Source: Chamaecyparis obtusa (taxonomy: Eukaryota > Streptophyta > Pinopsida > Cupressales > Cupressaceae). From it: DNA of 64,000 bases. The DNA lies in the NCBI GenBank assembly GCA_027943335.1, contig BSBK01002163.1, positions 124,001 to 188,000 of the forward strand, written 5' to 3'. The notes under the pieces are model-generated. The model searched no databases. It was not told the DNA's origin and saw only the letters and a program-made list of their open reading frames with translations. The translations under genes and the position numbers were made by a program. Below, piece after piece: positions 41,525 to 54,272 of this stretch; the first letter of the stretch is position 1; every line of letters begins with the position of its first letter.

Positions 41525-43465
41525 ATGGTAGATTTCCTTGATAATGTTGCTCTCAAGAATGATGATATTACCCTTGCTGGTGTGTCCATGCTAGAAGTCA
41601 AAAGTAGGCCTACAGTGCTTGATAATGTGTATAATTGGCAAGTATTTGAGGATGATTTTGATATCTTAAGGTTTCTTCAAGGTCTAGATCAATATGATGG
41701 GAAACAAATAGATTTTAATGAATCCCATCATTATGTTGAAGGAAAAGAGTGTATTATGGGAAATGAGATAGTACAAATACGTTCAAACCACATACCAAAA
41801 GGGTTAGTGGAGTTAGAAGGGATGTTTAAAATAAATGATGGGTACTTGTCTCAAAAGTCTAACACTAAAATGGAGGACCTAGAGGAAATACATTTAGGTT
41901 CAGAAACATCCCCTCAAACAATTTATATTGCGAAAGGTTGAGTAGGGAGGTCAGAGGAAATTTGATAAGATTGTTAAAAAAATATAAGCATGTTTTTGCT
42001 TGGTCGTATGATGATCTTAAGGATTATAAAGTAGACCTCTTTCAACATGAAATTCCACTCAAGGAAGATACTAAGCCTTTTAGAAAAAAACAAAGACCTA
42101 TCAATCCCTTTCTATCCACAAAGATGCAGGCTGAATTGACAAAATTGAGAGATGATGGTATCATTGAGCCTAGTAGGCATTCCATGTGGGTCTCAAATCT
42201 TGTGCCAGTGAGAAAAAAGAATGGTGACATAATACTGTGTTGATTTTAGGAATTTGAATGTAGCTTCATTAAAAGATAACTATGGATTGCCAAATATGGA
42301 AGCCCTGCTGCATAGGGTAACTAGTTGTGAACTCTTATCAATGATGGATGGTTTCTTAGGTTACAATCAAGTGCTAGTTAAAGAATCAGAGCAGTTTAAA
42401 ATAACATTTACAACCCCATGGGGAACCTATGTGTATGTGTGCATGCCTTTTGGTTTAAAAAATGCTGGAGCTACTTTTCAAAGGGTAATGGATGTTGCTT
42501 TTAAGGAATTGATCAATATTCTTATGGTTGTATACCAAGATGATTTAATTGCTTATTCAAAAAGGGATGAGGATCACTATGGTCATTTGGAAAAGGTCAT
42601 TGTTAAAGCTCTAGAATTTGGTGTCTCCCTAAATCCAAAAAAGTGTCAATTTTCTATGACAGAGGGGAAGTTACTTGGACATATAGTGTCAAAAGGAGTT
42701 AGGATTGACCCTGAAAGAGTAGAGGTAATCAGGAAGGTACCTTCACCTAAGAATATAAAGGGTGTGCAATCTTTCTTAGGGAAAATTAATTTTGTTAGGA
42801 GATTCATTGCTAATTTTGTAGAAATGGTTAAGCCTATAGTCAAACTCCTGAAGAAAGATGTAAAGTTTAATTGGGACAGTGAGACTCAGCAAGCTTTTGA
42901 GAAAATTAAGCAAGCAATCCAAGAAGCCCCTGTCTTAATCTCACCTGATTATTCAAAACCATTTTCTTTGTTCTCCTTTGCTTCTTTTCACACCATTGCA
43001 GTTGTCCTATTACAAAAGGATAAAGAAGGATTTGAACATCCCATAGCCTTTTTTAGCAAGTCATTGCAGTCTGCTAAATTGAATTATGAGTTAATGGAAA
43101 AGTAAGCATACATGCTAGTCAAGGCAGTTAAAAATTTTAGACCTTATCTTGTTTGTGCCAAGGTTAATGCATATGTACCTCATGCAACAGTGAAAGATAT
43201 TTTGGTGCAAAGTGAGGTCACAGGGAAAAGATGCAAGTGGATCAATAGGATTCAAGAGTTTGATCTTGAGCTCCACATTACCAAATTGGTGAGAGGTTTG
43301 GGACTTACAAAGTTAATGACCGAGGAAAACATGGATCTCATACATATGAATAGTGTTGTTGTTAATGAAGATATAGTCACTAGCATTGAAATGCAACCAT
43401 GGTTCAAAGATATTGCTTATTTTATCAAGCATGCTAAATGTCCACAGGAGCTAAATGATAATTAG
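41525..43465 (+). pseudogene. Giant gypsy reverse transcriptase with degenerate RNase H
   Basis: A linker (41525-41941) leads to the RT: LLKKYKHVFAWSYDDLKDY, RDDGIIEPSRHSMWVSNLV, a one-base shift near 42240, CMPFGLKNAGATFQRVM and the catalytic YQDD at 42533-42544. The connection has VQSFLGKINFVRRFI. The canonical RNase H that follows reads FSLFSFASFHTIAVVL near 42960-43005; the family has a catalytic Asp in the D-A-S motif, which is Phe here. With this Asp lost, hybrid cleavage would depend on the extra RNase H at 41186. Stops at 43103-43105 and 43463-43465. Confidence 0.9.
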
Positions 43466-43555
43466 AGGAGAAGTTTGAGATTGGAGGCCTAGAGGTATGT
43501 AATGATATAGGGTGATTTGTACTAGAAATATAATGATGGGATTCTAGTATTTTGT

Positions 43556-44611
43556 TTGGACAAACACCAATCAGAAAAGGTATTGAAAGAAATGCACTCT
43601 GAGTTGTGTGGAGGACATCATTCTGCTCGATCCACAGCTCATAAGATTTTAAGAGTAGGATACTATTGGCCTGTATTGTTCAAAGATACTCACTCTTTTG
43701 TTAGAAAGTGTGAGCCATGTCAAAGATTTTCCAAGAAACTAAAATTTTCAAGTGCTTTGTTGTTGAACCCTATGGTTGCAAAAGCCCCTTTTGCTATGTG
43801 GGGTATGGACTTTATTGGGGAATTTTCTAAGAAATCTAGTGGGGGGTATAGTTGGATTCTAGTTGCTACAGATTACTTTACTAAATAGATTGAAGCAATT
43901 CCAACTAAAAAGGCAACTAGTGCTGTTGTAATTGAGTTCTTGATGAACAATCTAATCACTAGATTTGGTGTTCCTGTCAAATTGGTTGTAGATAATGCCA
44001 TGAGTTTTAGATCTTAGGAGATAACTAATTTTTGTTTAGAAATGGGAATAATTTTGTATTATTCGTCCCCTTACCACCCACAAGAAAATGGGCAGGTAGA
44101 ATCTAGTAATAAGAGTATCCTGCAAATTTTGAAGAAAACTTTAGAAAAGAACAAAAGGAGTTGGCATGTAAAGTTGAAACTAGCATTGTGGGCTGATAGG
44201 ATTGTTGAGAAAAGAGCTACAGGGAAGTCCCCTTTTGAGATGGTATATGGTGTGAAATCAAGATTACCAGTAAACAACTTCTTACCAATATACAAATTCA
44301 TGTAGGAAGAAGGTATGGAAATCAGTGATCCATTACAAGACATAATGATTCAATTGGTTGAACTAGATGAGATCAGAAGGGAAGGACAAAAAGAAAATGT
44401 GAAGTTGCAACAAAAAATGAAATATCTTTTTGATAAAAGAGAAACTTTGAGAAAATTCCAACCGGGTGACATGGTTCTTCAATGGAATGCCAGGGTTGAA
44501 GACAAAGGGAGACACAAAAAATTTGAGTCTTTGTGGATGGGACCTTTTGTCATTCATCAAAATCATGGCAAGGATTCATATTTTTTGCAAAATTTGGATG
44601 GTGGAGAATAG
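43556..44611 (+). pseudogene. Giant gypsy integrase
   Basis: One frame with stops. The zinc-binding region HSELCGGHHSARSTAHKIL...CEPCQ (43580-43740) supplies the HHCC set. The core has Asp in WGMDFIGEF, Asp in LVVDNAMSF and Glu in QENGQVESSNKS, so all three catalytic residues remain. A TAG at 43886-43888 replaces the Trp of TKWIEAI; other stops at about 44015 and 44303-44305. The C-terminal end (44315-44611) has FQPGDMVLQWNARVEDKGRH and LWMGPFVI, the GPY/F-type module of gypsy integrases. No chromodomain follows. Confidence 0.9.
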
Positions 44612-44821
44612 GAATTGCCAGTGCATGGACAATTCCTAAAGTTTTTCTTCAGTTAGTTCTTTCTCCTTTTCCATGCACAGTAGATATGTATATATGTGTA
44701 GGCGTGTTGGTTTTTTGGTGTGTTTGTTTCCTATTTTAGGTTAGGGTTTTGTGGTCTGCCTCCCAAAGATTCATAAGTTCTTTCTTTGACCTTACACTCA
44801 AGCATCCTCAAATAGAGCCAC
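44612..44821 (+). other. Spacer between giant gypsy pol and 3' LTR
   Basis: 210 bases, no gene. I see no clear polypurine tract next to the LTR (last bases AAATAGAGCCAC); this is unexpected for an LTR element and may reflect decay. Confidence 0.55.
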
Positions 44822-47618
44822 TGTTGGGCATTTTTCGAGTTTTCTAAAGTTTTCAGTTCCAAGTCATGGTTTAATCCTTCTGAAAGTTTAATTTTTGGGG
44901 TTTAGGTTTTAAAAAATCCATCAAATTTGTTATAACCAAGCCTTGAAATACTTACCCTAGGTTTTTCCCTTTTGAGAAATCTTGTTTCTTAGTATAAACC
45001 CTTAAGTTGCCCTAATTCTTATATTTCATTGTTACTTTTTGGCCACTTAAGTGTTTTGATTATGCGCGTGATTATTTCCATCAATTATTTGCTAAATCAC
45101 ATAGTATTGTTTCACGTCTTTGAGTTATTCAGTGAACTGGTGAATGAGTAAACCCATGTTGTATGTTTTCTTTAGTCGCTAAGTCTCCAAGTTGTTCAGT
45201 GGTTACCTCAACCTTTGCACGAACCAGCGAGTATGTGGTCTCTTGTTCACTTATTTCCTGGTGGTTTCCTGTTAACTTCTAGTGACTTGGCATGGCGGTG
45301 TTCTCTCATTCTTAGAATCGGGCGGTTAAGACTTGTATTATCTAGCGATCTGGCAAGGACCGTTGATTATCCATATGATCGACAGTTATGATTTAATTTC
45401 AAAGTATTTGGGTCCTACATAAATTGATTTGGCAATTCGGCGATTGTGTTATAAGTTTTATGTGCTCTAAGTTTGGCAGCTCTAACTATTTGGCTTAGTG
45501 GATTGAACAAATGTGGTTTTCCCTATTATTTTCATGATCTTGTAATATGTTGGCAAGGTTCTAAATTATCTGGCGATCTGGTGAATGAGGTAGTCGTGCA
45601 TTCTCTTAAAAGGTTGGTTATGATGAAAGCTTTTTAGCGAATGGGCGAATCAAGAAGTCAAGTAAGTTTTAACCCTTTGTTTGCTAAGTCTCATAATCAA
45701 AAGATGATTGTCTTATAGTCTTAGTGAATTAGCGATGGCCATCGATTGAGGTCACAATCAATGGTTGAATCAAAGTCTCAGTTTGAAACAGGCAGTTGGG
45801 AAAGAATTCAATGACTCAGAGAGTAATTGTGTTTGCTAGTTCTCCTATTAAACATGTGGTTAAGGCTCCCATTTAGTGAATAAGAAAAGCCTTTGGTCAA
45901 CAAGTCTCAAAATAAATTAGCAGTCAACTAAAATATTAAGAGATTTAGAGATAGCGTTGTCCCTAGTTCTCCACATGGTGACTATGGTTAGTTGCTCGGG
46001 CTAGGTTTTCTTTGTTCATTGGTTCGCTAAATGGAGGAAGAGTTAAGAAATTGATTTTGAGAATCAGCGAATCCTTTGGTCACTAATTCTCTGAATATGA
46101 GCTAGGGTTATCTTTTCATTTAGTGATTGCGAGAACCTTCAGTCGCTAGTTCTCTGAAATGGGCTCATTTAAATAAAATAATAAAGAAAGGTTAAAGGTC
46201 ATTGCCATGTGGAGAAAGTACACCGTTGAGCTAGAGAAAAAGTAGTGGGCCATCCAATCAATTTTAGAGGAGTTTATCATGTAAGCAGGGTGTTAAAGTA
46301 CCAAACTGTAGTCATTTCCTTTTTGCCTTGTTTTCAAATTTTAAAAATCTATCTATCAACATCCCAACATCGGCTAGCACTGATTTGAAAACTGGTGATA
46401 TGTGAATTGAAAGCAGAAGTAATTGGAGGTAGATTTGCAATGGTTTTGGCAATTGTACACATTTCAAATTGCATCAATAAATAGGCTAAACTCATTATTT
46501 TCTATGTTTGAAATCATTTGAAGAGAATTGTGTTTTCTGAAGCAACCTTTGAGTGCCAAGCAAATCAAGTTTAAAGAATTGAAAGCAATTGTGTAGAAAA
46601 GATGAGTCAACCAGAGCTGAGCATGACTTCTTCCAGTGGTGAAGATAGAAACAAGCCAAATTACTTAGACGAGTTTCTCAAATTGTTTCCTGGTTCTAGT
46701 CAGAACAAGAGATGTCCTGATGATGTCTTTGAAGATGTTCTAGGGCATTGTAAAGATCCTATCACACCATCCTACTTAGGTTATACTATTTTCAGTTATT
46801 TTTATTGAAATAGGAGTGGGCAAGTTCCTATTTGTAATGTTTGGGCTTTGGGTTTAGGGAAATTGATTGTCCCTGATGTAAAATAGATGTGGACTTAATT
46901 GTTGTATTGGCTAGGTTGTATGATCCTATCTCCAAAATAATTAGGAAGGCAGACCAGTCACCTTTGGTTACTCTTGACAGGGGTTCTTTCATGAAAGCTT
47001 TTAGTTTTTATATGTCTTCCTCTACTGAAATTAATTTGAGCTAGGATAAAGAGAGGTATACAAATAATATAGGGTCAGTAAAAGAATAGATGGTGAAGAA
47101 TATCCCAAAGCAAGGTAAATATATAGCTCCCCTACCCACTAGCATGAATGCCCCTTAATAGTTTAAATCCCTTCATTACTTATGAAACAAACTTGTTATG
47201 GGTTGTGTAGAGTATTGGGAATAGATGGGGATGAAGATTTTTTGCCAACTGATCTTTTGATGATGATTTTAGATATCCAAAATTCTCTAGTAAACACAAA
47301 TTATTGTTACATCTAGCATGTAATCGATAGGATGCATGAAGGGTTAATGTCTATCAAAGAAAGTAAGAAGCCCATCAAGTTCTTGCATTACTCTATGTTG
47401 ATGCACTTAATTCTATTTTTCAACGTCAATAGTTTTGATTTGGATATGCTGAAACCAAGATTCACCTTCCAAAATCAGCATAATCCAGTGCAACTATGGG
47501 TAAGGGTATGGAATTGTACTTCAAATGAGTGTGAATTTTGTGTTTTCAAGAACTTCATTGTTTTTCCTATTTTGAGATGGTTGGGCATCAATGTTACAAG
47601 GTTACCACCTAAGGGTCT

Positions 47619-50600
47619 TGTTGGTGTTTTTTCTTGTTGGCCAAAACATACCTTCTTTCATCAGTTCACAAACTGACTCAACTAGACAAAACCCAACTTC
47701 GACAAGGGATAAAATACCTTCTGCGCTTTGGGCTCCACAGACCCAGGTGGGTGTACCTAATCCCTACTCATTCCAACTGATACAAAACATTCTACAAATA
47801 CCCAACAAGTAGGTTAACTGGTGGATTCAACATAACAAACATGTCCTGTGATGGGATTCATAACTAAGATGAATCTTTGATATGGGAAGCCTACCCACAT
47901 GCTACAAAATTCTTCCAAGCTCATCAATAGAAAGGGAAAGTTGATTTAAAAGATTTCTTGATACAAGTCTGGTAAAACTAGTGCCTAATCCTGGGCATGG
48001 AGTAAGAAAACTATAATCCACAAGAACATTAAAATTCTACAAAGTTGAAACCCGAATGACATAGCTTGCACATCATTCCTTTCTTCACAAGATTTAGACA
48101 TCATATTCAATGAAAACCTCAAATTCTCAAAAATTCTCCTATAAGGTTTAATCCCCTCCTTGAGAGAAACTCACAGGTGATCTCATGACAAACCTTGTTC
48201 ATCAGCACATTAATCTGCCTTACAAACTAACAATGCAAGAATTTAAAAGTAACAAAGAAGACATCACAAATATTACAAAGGGGCTCTTCTTGTATTCATT
48301 CAAATCTCATGTTTCAAATACATTCAAAGATCAAAACCTAAAATCAGAACATCAATATTTACCAGAAATGCATTAATGGAACTCAAACACTTGCAGAGCC
48401 AAGCTCATGCAAAAAGGTTGGAACCTCACAAACTAAAAAGAATGGAGAATAAGAAGAGAAGGGGGAAACACCAAAAAGCATCACAACTCAACACTTGTCA
48501 AACTCTGAACTACTCATTGAATGAGTCATGAAGTCTGGAACACCAAACTTGATCTGCTCTATCCCCTTGAAAACACATGTTCACTTGAGCTAACTAAAAA
48601 CATGAGTCACCGGACATAAAAAATCAGATATCTCATAAAATATTCCCTTGGCCCCATTATCTTTAATCTGGAAATAACTCAAACTAGTAACCACTTGCAC
48701 TGAAATTGATCCCAAAAATGGAATCCTCTCGTTGAGACCTTTCCGACAATATATAACACTTCATATTTTGGATAAAAATTGAATTTCCAAGACAATTTTC
48801 TGTGAGCAGCTTGCCATTTTAAATTTTTGAATATTCTCCATATAGTCTGAACTATATCAATTTTTCAAATTCTTTTAAATCCTAGCATTTTAATCATTAT
48901 TTTCTGCATTTATCTCAGAATGTACCAGATCTAGACACTTGTCACCTCCTGACTAGATGCTCAGACTTGGCCACAGGCTAAACCTCTTCATTTAGCGAAC
49001 TAGGGACCATATGCACTCTCATAATCTCAAAATACTAAGGGTCTAACCACCACCATCACGCAAACACGTGACTACCTATTTTCCAAGTCGCAGAATGTTA
49101 ATCTCTAATCGCCAATTTTCTAGCCACTGTGCGACTGGCTATTCTCTTAATCGTGAAATGTTTACTCACTAACTTTTAGGACTCGATGACCTCGTGACTA
49201 CCTTATCATTGAATCGTGGCACCATTTGGCTTAACCGCTAGCTAACTGGTGAACTGGTGAATGACTGCTACCTCCAATTGGCGGAAACATTTCTCACTAA
49301 CTGTTAGGACTCGACGACCTCATAACTGCCTTATCGCTAAATCACGGCACCATTTGTCTTAACTGCTAGCTAACTGGCGAACTGGTGAATGACTGCTACC
49401 TCTAATTGGCGGAATCATTTTCTCTAATCACTCAAAGTTCTGGCGAAGTGGTGAATGCATGACATGTTTCCTTCACTACAAAATTTCCTTCTTCTAGGTG
49501 CAGGCATGGAAATCAAGGCGGTCGCACTGGTGCTCACGTGTGCCGAGCTTCCTCCGTTTGATTTATCTTATATGTTTGTGTGCTTGGTTATAAAATCCTT
49601 ATATCTTGTTTCCTGGGGCAATGTGGGACTATTAGTTTTGAATGTTTTAAAACCTCCTGTGCATTTCCCTCCAAAATATGGGGCCCACCGCCGCACAGTA
49701 ATCACCAGTCAATCGGGCCCACTGATAGCCTCCGTAGTTCTTTATTTCTTATGCATTGGAGTGTCTATGTTTATAAACACTTGAAACATCCATTGCAAAA
49801 CCAATGTGGGATATATCAGTTAAAGAGAAAACCATTGAAATCATTCTCCAAAATGCGCAGATCACCCTTTACGTGAGTCTTTTCCTCCTTAACATGCTTG
49901 GCATTTTCCATGGACTGGCAACTATTTGTATGACATTGGTTCTCTTTTCCCCATTTGTGCTGCCTCTTTGGGCTTGTGCATCCCAAATTCATTGCAACTT
50001 CCTCTTTGTTATGTTTACCTTTACACAAGGGAGCTTGGCTTGCGCAAGCCTCCATTCTATGCATTAATTCAATCTTTTATTGCTGGTCTCATCTTCCATT
50101 TGCATGAAATAGGTCTCCCCCCAAACATTGTGCTAGGTCTCCATTAATCTGTCCAAACCTCCAAATTGTGTGGGCTATATAAGGAAGGCCTTTCTCATTC
50201 TATGTTGTTTCCATGCATGAGCCCATGGACAAGAACGTGCCCCATCAAAACCCTGGCCTCACATATTTTCATGGAGCTGCTAATGTTTCCTTATGCTAGC
50301 AATCCATTGTATTGCCTGGGCTTTTACAAATACCCAAAGCCCCCACTATTATTCACATGAGACCCCTACTATTATGCTTAAGTAGCAAGGAGGGATCTCA
50401 TAAACATGGCGCTGGCCCCTTTTTACAAATTCTTTCATTATACATGAGTCCCTGCTACAAAGCATACTCCATGGTTTTAATGCATGAGGCCACTTCATCA
50501 TTGTGCAAGCTCTTGGCATGAGGCCATTTGTATTGCAAACACATCTTAGACATGCGTGGGACAGGCCTCAACTCATTTTCTCTTGCACTGGTCTATGCTT

Positions 50601-52487
50601 TTGCTACATGAAACATATACACACATGTTAGCAGCCTCATATTCATTATGCGAGGCAGTCCCCAAAGATCATGATGGCAACACCATTTATCACTTTACAT
50701 GGGCTGCTCATCAATTACTTGTGCAAGAGACCATCAAACTACCACTCTCTTTACTCAATGCGTGGGTCTTTACTGTGTTTATAAATTAGTTAACTCCTGG
50801 CAACCTCCACTATATTCCAATCAGCTCCAACTCACTTGCACAAGATTTCTCTTTGGTTGCATATTTCTCTGAAGGCTCGAATGTTTTTCTTCGCTCATGA
50901 AATGCATCTTGTATAATTTGATTCACATCATTTTGTCCATAGCTTTTAAGTAAAATAATTTGACATTGACTGAATACCGAGCCATCTTCCAAGCTATCAT
51001 TTTGAATGTAATTTTCACTACTTTTGCTTATTAGTGCATGTTGACCTGTTGAAGTAGTGTCTTCCAGATCTGCAATTACTTTATCTGACGTCCCAAAACA
51101 TTCATCCTCTTTTGATTTGAAATGATTTGAATGAGCAAGGTCAGGCCCCAAATGTGTCTGGCCTAAAATTTTTTTGCTTTCATGTACCTGAACCAGAAAA
51201 TGGCCCCAAATGCCTTATGTATGATTCAGGACCAAAATTCAACCATACCCATATCACCAATTTCTAGAAAAACACCTCTTTTGCAAAGGATCGAAACCAC
51301 ACAAACAAGCCCAGAAATTGGCCCTAAAAACTGTCACAATCACCTGATTGGGTGCTGCCACTGAATGAGCCTATTCTCTATCATACAAACAAGCATCTTG
51401 CAAAATGACATCTCTTAAATGCAATTGAGCTAAAAGATATCAACCTTCAAAGTTGGCACTTTCATTCTTCTCTACAAACCCGCCGTTAGAAAATAATAAA
51501 CTGCAATTGCAACCATCCTGATAAAAATAGAAAATGGACCCCGGAGGAGCCACAAACTGGCATGGAAGTACATTAAGATGTTTACAACTTGAATCCACAA
51601 CTGATTTGATCTGGGCATCTTTCAGACAAAAGATATAGCTCACTGAAAATAGGTACTTGCAGAAAAGTACTGAAAATTGCAAATGGAATCAGCTTCAAAA
51701 ACTGAGAAGGTGGATTGGCAAAGAGTCCCAACTGAAACTAGAAGCAGTTTGTTATGTCTACAATGTAGGGCAATAAGAATTTCAACATTAGGCTTGACTG
51801 GAGAAAAGTTATAAGCAGGTAAATTTGGCTCCTGGGATTCTGCAATTCAAAACAACTAGGCAGTTTTTAAGTTTTTGCAAACAGAATGGGCCTAGAAAAG
51901 CTAACAAATGGATTGGTCAAGACCCAAAATCCTGGAGCATTGAAGTATTTTATGCATAGATTATAGGGACACAAACGGATTGAGATTAGGATCACCTGGG
52001 TGCAAGATACAAGCTGTCAAAGTAAGCTTCTAGATAAAATGCATATTTAGGCCTTAGTAAAACAATGAAAACTGCAAATGGATTTTCTTTTGGAAATGGG
52101 TCAAACGAATTCATCAGGGGCTGAAAATGGACAAGCCAAAAGAGAAACATGTTTACAATACAGATCCATCATTAATTCTTCTTGACCAATCACCAGGTAT
52201 CAGATATAGCTTCATAAACAGGGCTCCCGACAAAACTATGAAAAGTGCAAGATGCAGATCCAAGAAAACACCTCCAGAAGGGGATGAATAAACGGGGTCA
52301 AAACTTATCACAGAGGCCTAAAACCTGATACATAGAGAGTATGCAATGTATAAAACAAGACGCCAGGCTCAGATTTTCATGACACTCCCCGAAAAACACC
52401 TGGTTCCCACACGCATCCTGAAAGCAAAACAAGATACCGATGCATGCTAATGTGTCCCATTCCTCAAAAAATTTGAGGGTACCAACA
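47619..52487. mobile_element. Probable 4.87-kb solo LTR in the giant gypsy 3' LTR
   Basis: TGTTGG...CCAACA ends and a perfect TSD GGTCT at 47614-47618 and 52488-52492. The 5' LTR of the gypsy shows the empty site near 21187. No internal LTR pair, primer site or pol motif was found, so a solo LTR is likely, though a pol-less element with decayed LTRs is possible. Short phrases such as CTGGTGAATGA resemble the giant gypsy LTR, and TATATAAG at 50176-50183 hints at + orientation. Frames inside (for example 49455-49784, 50810-51151) show no recognisable protein. Confidence 0.78.
49168..49415. repeat. Two-copy tandem repeat, period about 124 bp
   Basis: Two neighbouring copies share TCACTAACT, GACTCGAYGACCTC, CACGGCACCATTTG-type and GAATGACTGCTACCTC segments. 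It lies within the 4.87-kb solo LTR. No function is visible. Confidence 0.75.
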
Positions 52488-54272
52488 GGTCTAAGGCTAC
52501 TAAGACCTATGCAATTAGAGGACAAATGGGAGGGAAACCATAATTTGGGTGATTTCTACTTTGGGGAAAATTCTACAATTATAAGAGTTTACGGTTGTCC
52601 CTAACCTCCACATTTGTTACCAAAATTTGTGCCACCGAGAGTTGCTTCTTTGGAATTTGTTTGGCAGTTGATGTGGATAGATAGAGAACTTTTCGCCCCT
52701 CATAGGAAAGGTACTTTCACACCTGGGCAGTTCAAAATCAGTGATTTCTTGACTGGTAAGAGGGCTTTCCCACAAATTACCACCTGGCTAAATCAATTCA
52801 AGATGGTATTTGGTATTTGCAGACATGTGGACCTTGAGGACTTCATTAAGACTGCAAGGTTGACACTGATACCTAGTATATGATAATGGTGGGGGTATTG
52901 TCAGTATAGATGAGTGTAAAGCATCAATGGATCAAATGATAATTAAGCAGGATGCTTTCCTTAATAGTGACAGTGCTTTGGATTTACAAAGATGCAATAA
53001 TATAATTGACAGCTTACTTAAAATTGAAAGTGATTTCATATGGTTTGTAGTAGAGGCTAAAATTGTAACTGATTCCATGTGGGATCAGTAGATCAAATCA
53101 CTACAAGAATTTTAGGCTTACAATTGGCCATCTGATGATGATGTGGCATCATGGGATAAACTAACAAATAAGAAAAAGAAGAAGCCAGCTACCCAAATGA
53201 TAGAAGAGGAAGAAGAATAGGGTACATATGGCACCTATTCCATAATTCGAGGGAGATCATGTTTCAAATAGAGGATGGTGTAGGTTATCCATATGGTGGC
53301 ATCATTCATACAAAAAATTATGTAACTGCTTTGAAATATCTTTAGACAAAGGTGCCACTTGTAAAATTGTTAAGTAGTTGAGAACTGCTTTCTGTTGTTG
53401 TAGTCTCAATCTTTTGATTTGTACTATTTTGTCTATAGTGCAAGTCTTTTTTATAGCCATCCAAAGCTTGTTGCATCCTTTCAAGGATTCCAGGATGGTT
53501 GTGGGTATATATAGCAGGTTTTTACTCTTTTCAAAGGGGTGGTTAATACATTTTGTAAAAGTTCTGAGATATACAACCTTATTTCTCTATAGTCATGGTG
53601 ATACTGTACTGACAGATTTTGAATGTTAATACAAAGATATGGGAACTCTATTGTTACTATTTTTTTTCTTTGTGTATGGACACTTTAGTTTTCTTATGCA
53701 TTAAATTGTAAGGCTTTTCAATGCATTGTTCACAAAGTGAATGTAGGGGTTAAACTTAAGTTCTTTCAAGGAAAGAGTAAAATCTTAAGGGAGGTCTCTA
53801 TGAATTAATTTTCCATGTATGAATTTGATAGCAGATGTAGGAATTAAAAGAATGGGATGCCAGGAATTTCATTTGGGTTTTAGTATATTTGTCTTGATAG
53901 ACTTGTGTGGAGGTAGGGTTTGACTCTGATGCCCAAATAGATAAGGCACTGATTTAAGATATATTTGCATCTGTTGCCACTAGAAATTATTGATAAACTA
54001 TTTCAATTTACTTTTTTTGCTTGTCCTTGAGTTGACACATTTATGACAAGTGCATAAATGTCGATTCTGATGCTTTGAAGAAGCTTATAAGAAGGTAAAC
54101 CCGCCTGAGTTTATACTCAAAGTGAAGAAGGTTCTACAACCTTAATACCTTAGTGCTTGCATTTTGTTAGATGCATCTATTGGGATAATTGGAGTTATGG
54201 TTTTGTCAGATCATAAATCATCTACAGATTTGAGCACTAACAATATGCAAAAAAGTGGCCATGTGAAAAAGA

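Larger units (their letters stand above)
46602..53091 (+). pseudogene. Long LTR frame, 3' copy, split and internally deleted
   Basis: Starts MSQPELSMTSSSGEDRN (46602) and follows the 5' copy to 47618 with more stops (for example 46806-46808 and about 46885). It resumes at 52493 after the inserted element (FVPPRVASLEFVWQLMWIDREL, 52614 on). At about 52877 it skips the Lys-rich and coiled-coil thirds and joins the C-terminal SVTDSMWDQ-like end, TAG at 53089-53091. Only the differences between the two copies date from after insertion; common stops are older. Confidence 0.75.
18401..54242 (+). mobile_element. Giant-LTR Ty3/gypsy element (Tat-like)
   Basis: The LTRs start TGTTGGGCAT at 18401 and 44822; the 3' LTR ends CACTAACA at 54242. 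The TSD is GTATG (18396-18400) and ATATG (54243-54247), one mismatch. Between the LTRs lie gag, protease, an extra RNase H, RT with its own RNase H, and integrase (37825-44611). Subtracting copia-2 (12,631), and accounting for the 332-bp solo LTR, the 4,874-bp solo LTR and a 1,709-bp deletion, the two LTRs agree in length to within one base. That makes the reconstruction firm. The LTR is about 6.6 kb and contains a long frame. Tat-like assignment rests on the extra RNase H, gag knuckle and primer site. Confidence 0.9.
44822..54242 (+). repeat. Giant gypsy 3' LTR with a 4.87-kb insertion and a 1.7-kb deletion
   Basis: TGTTGGGCAT (44822) to CACTAACA (54242). Without the insertion at 47619-52487 and one TSD copy it is 4,547 bp. 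It lacks the segment matching 21582-23250 plus 35882-35920 of the 5' LTR; the join lies near 52877. The 5' LTR net of its solo LTR and this segment is 4,548 bp. Confidence 0.88.

Noticed and set aside
47332..47676. 114-codon frame in the 3' giant LTR
   Set aside because: It is the LTR frame up to 47618 and then runs into the inserted 4.87-kb element.
49455..51151. Several frames of 60-113 codons in the 4.87-kb solo LTR as possible host genes
   Set aside because: No recognisable motifs, no consistent strand, overlapping frames, and they lie in a TG...CA element with TSD.
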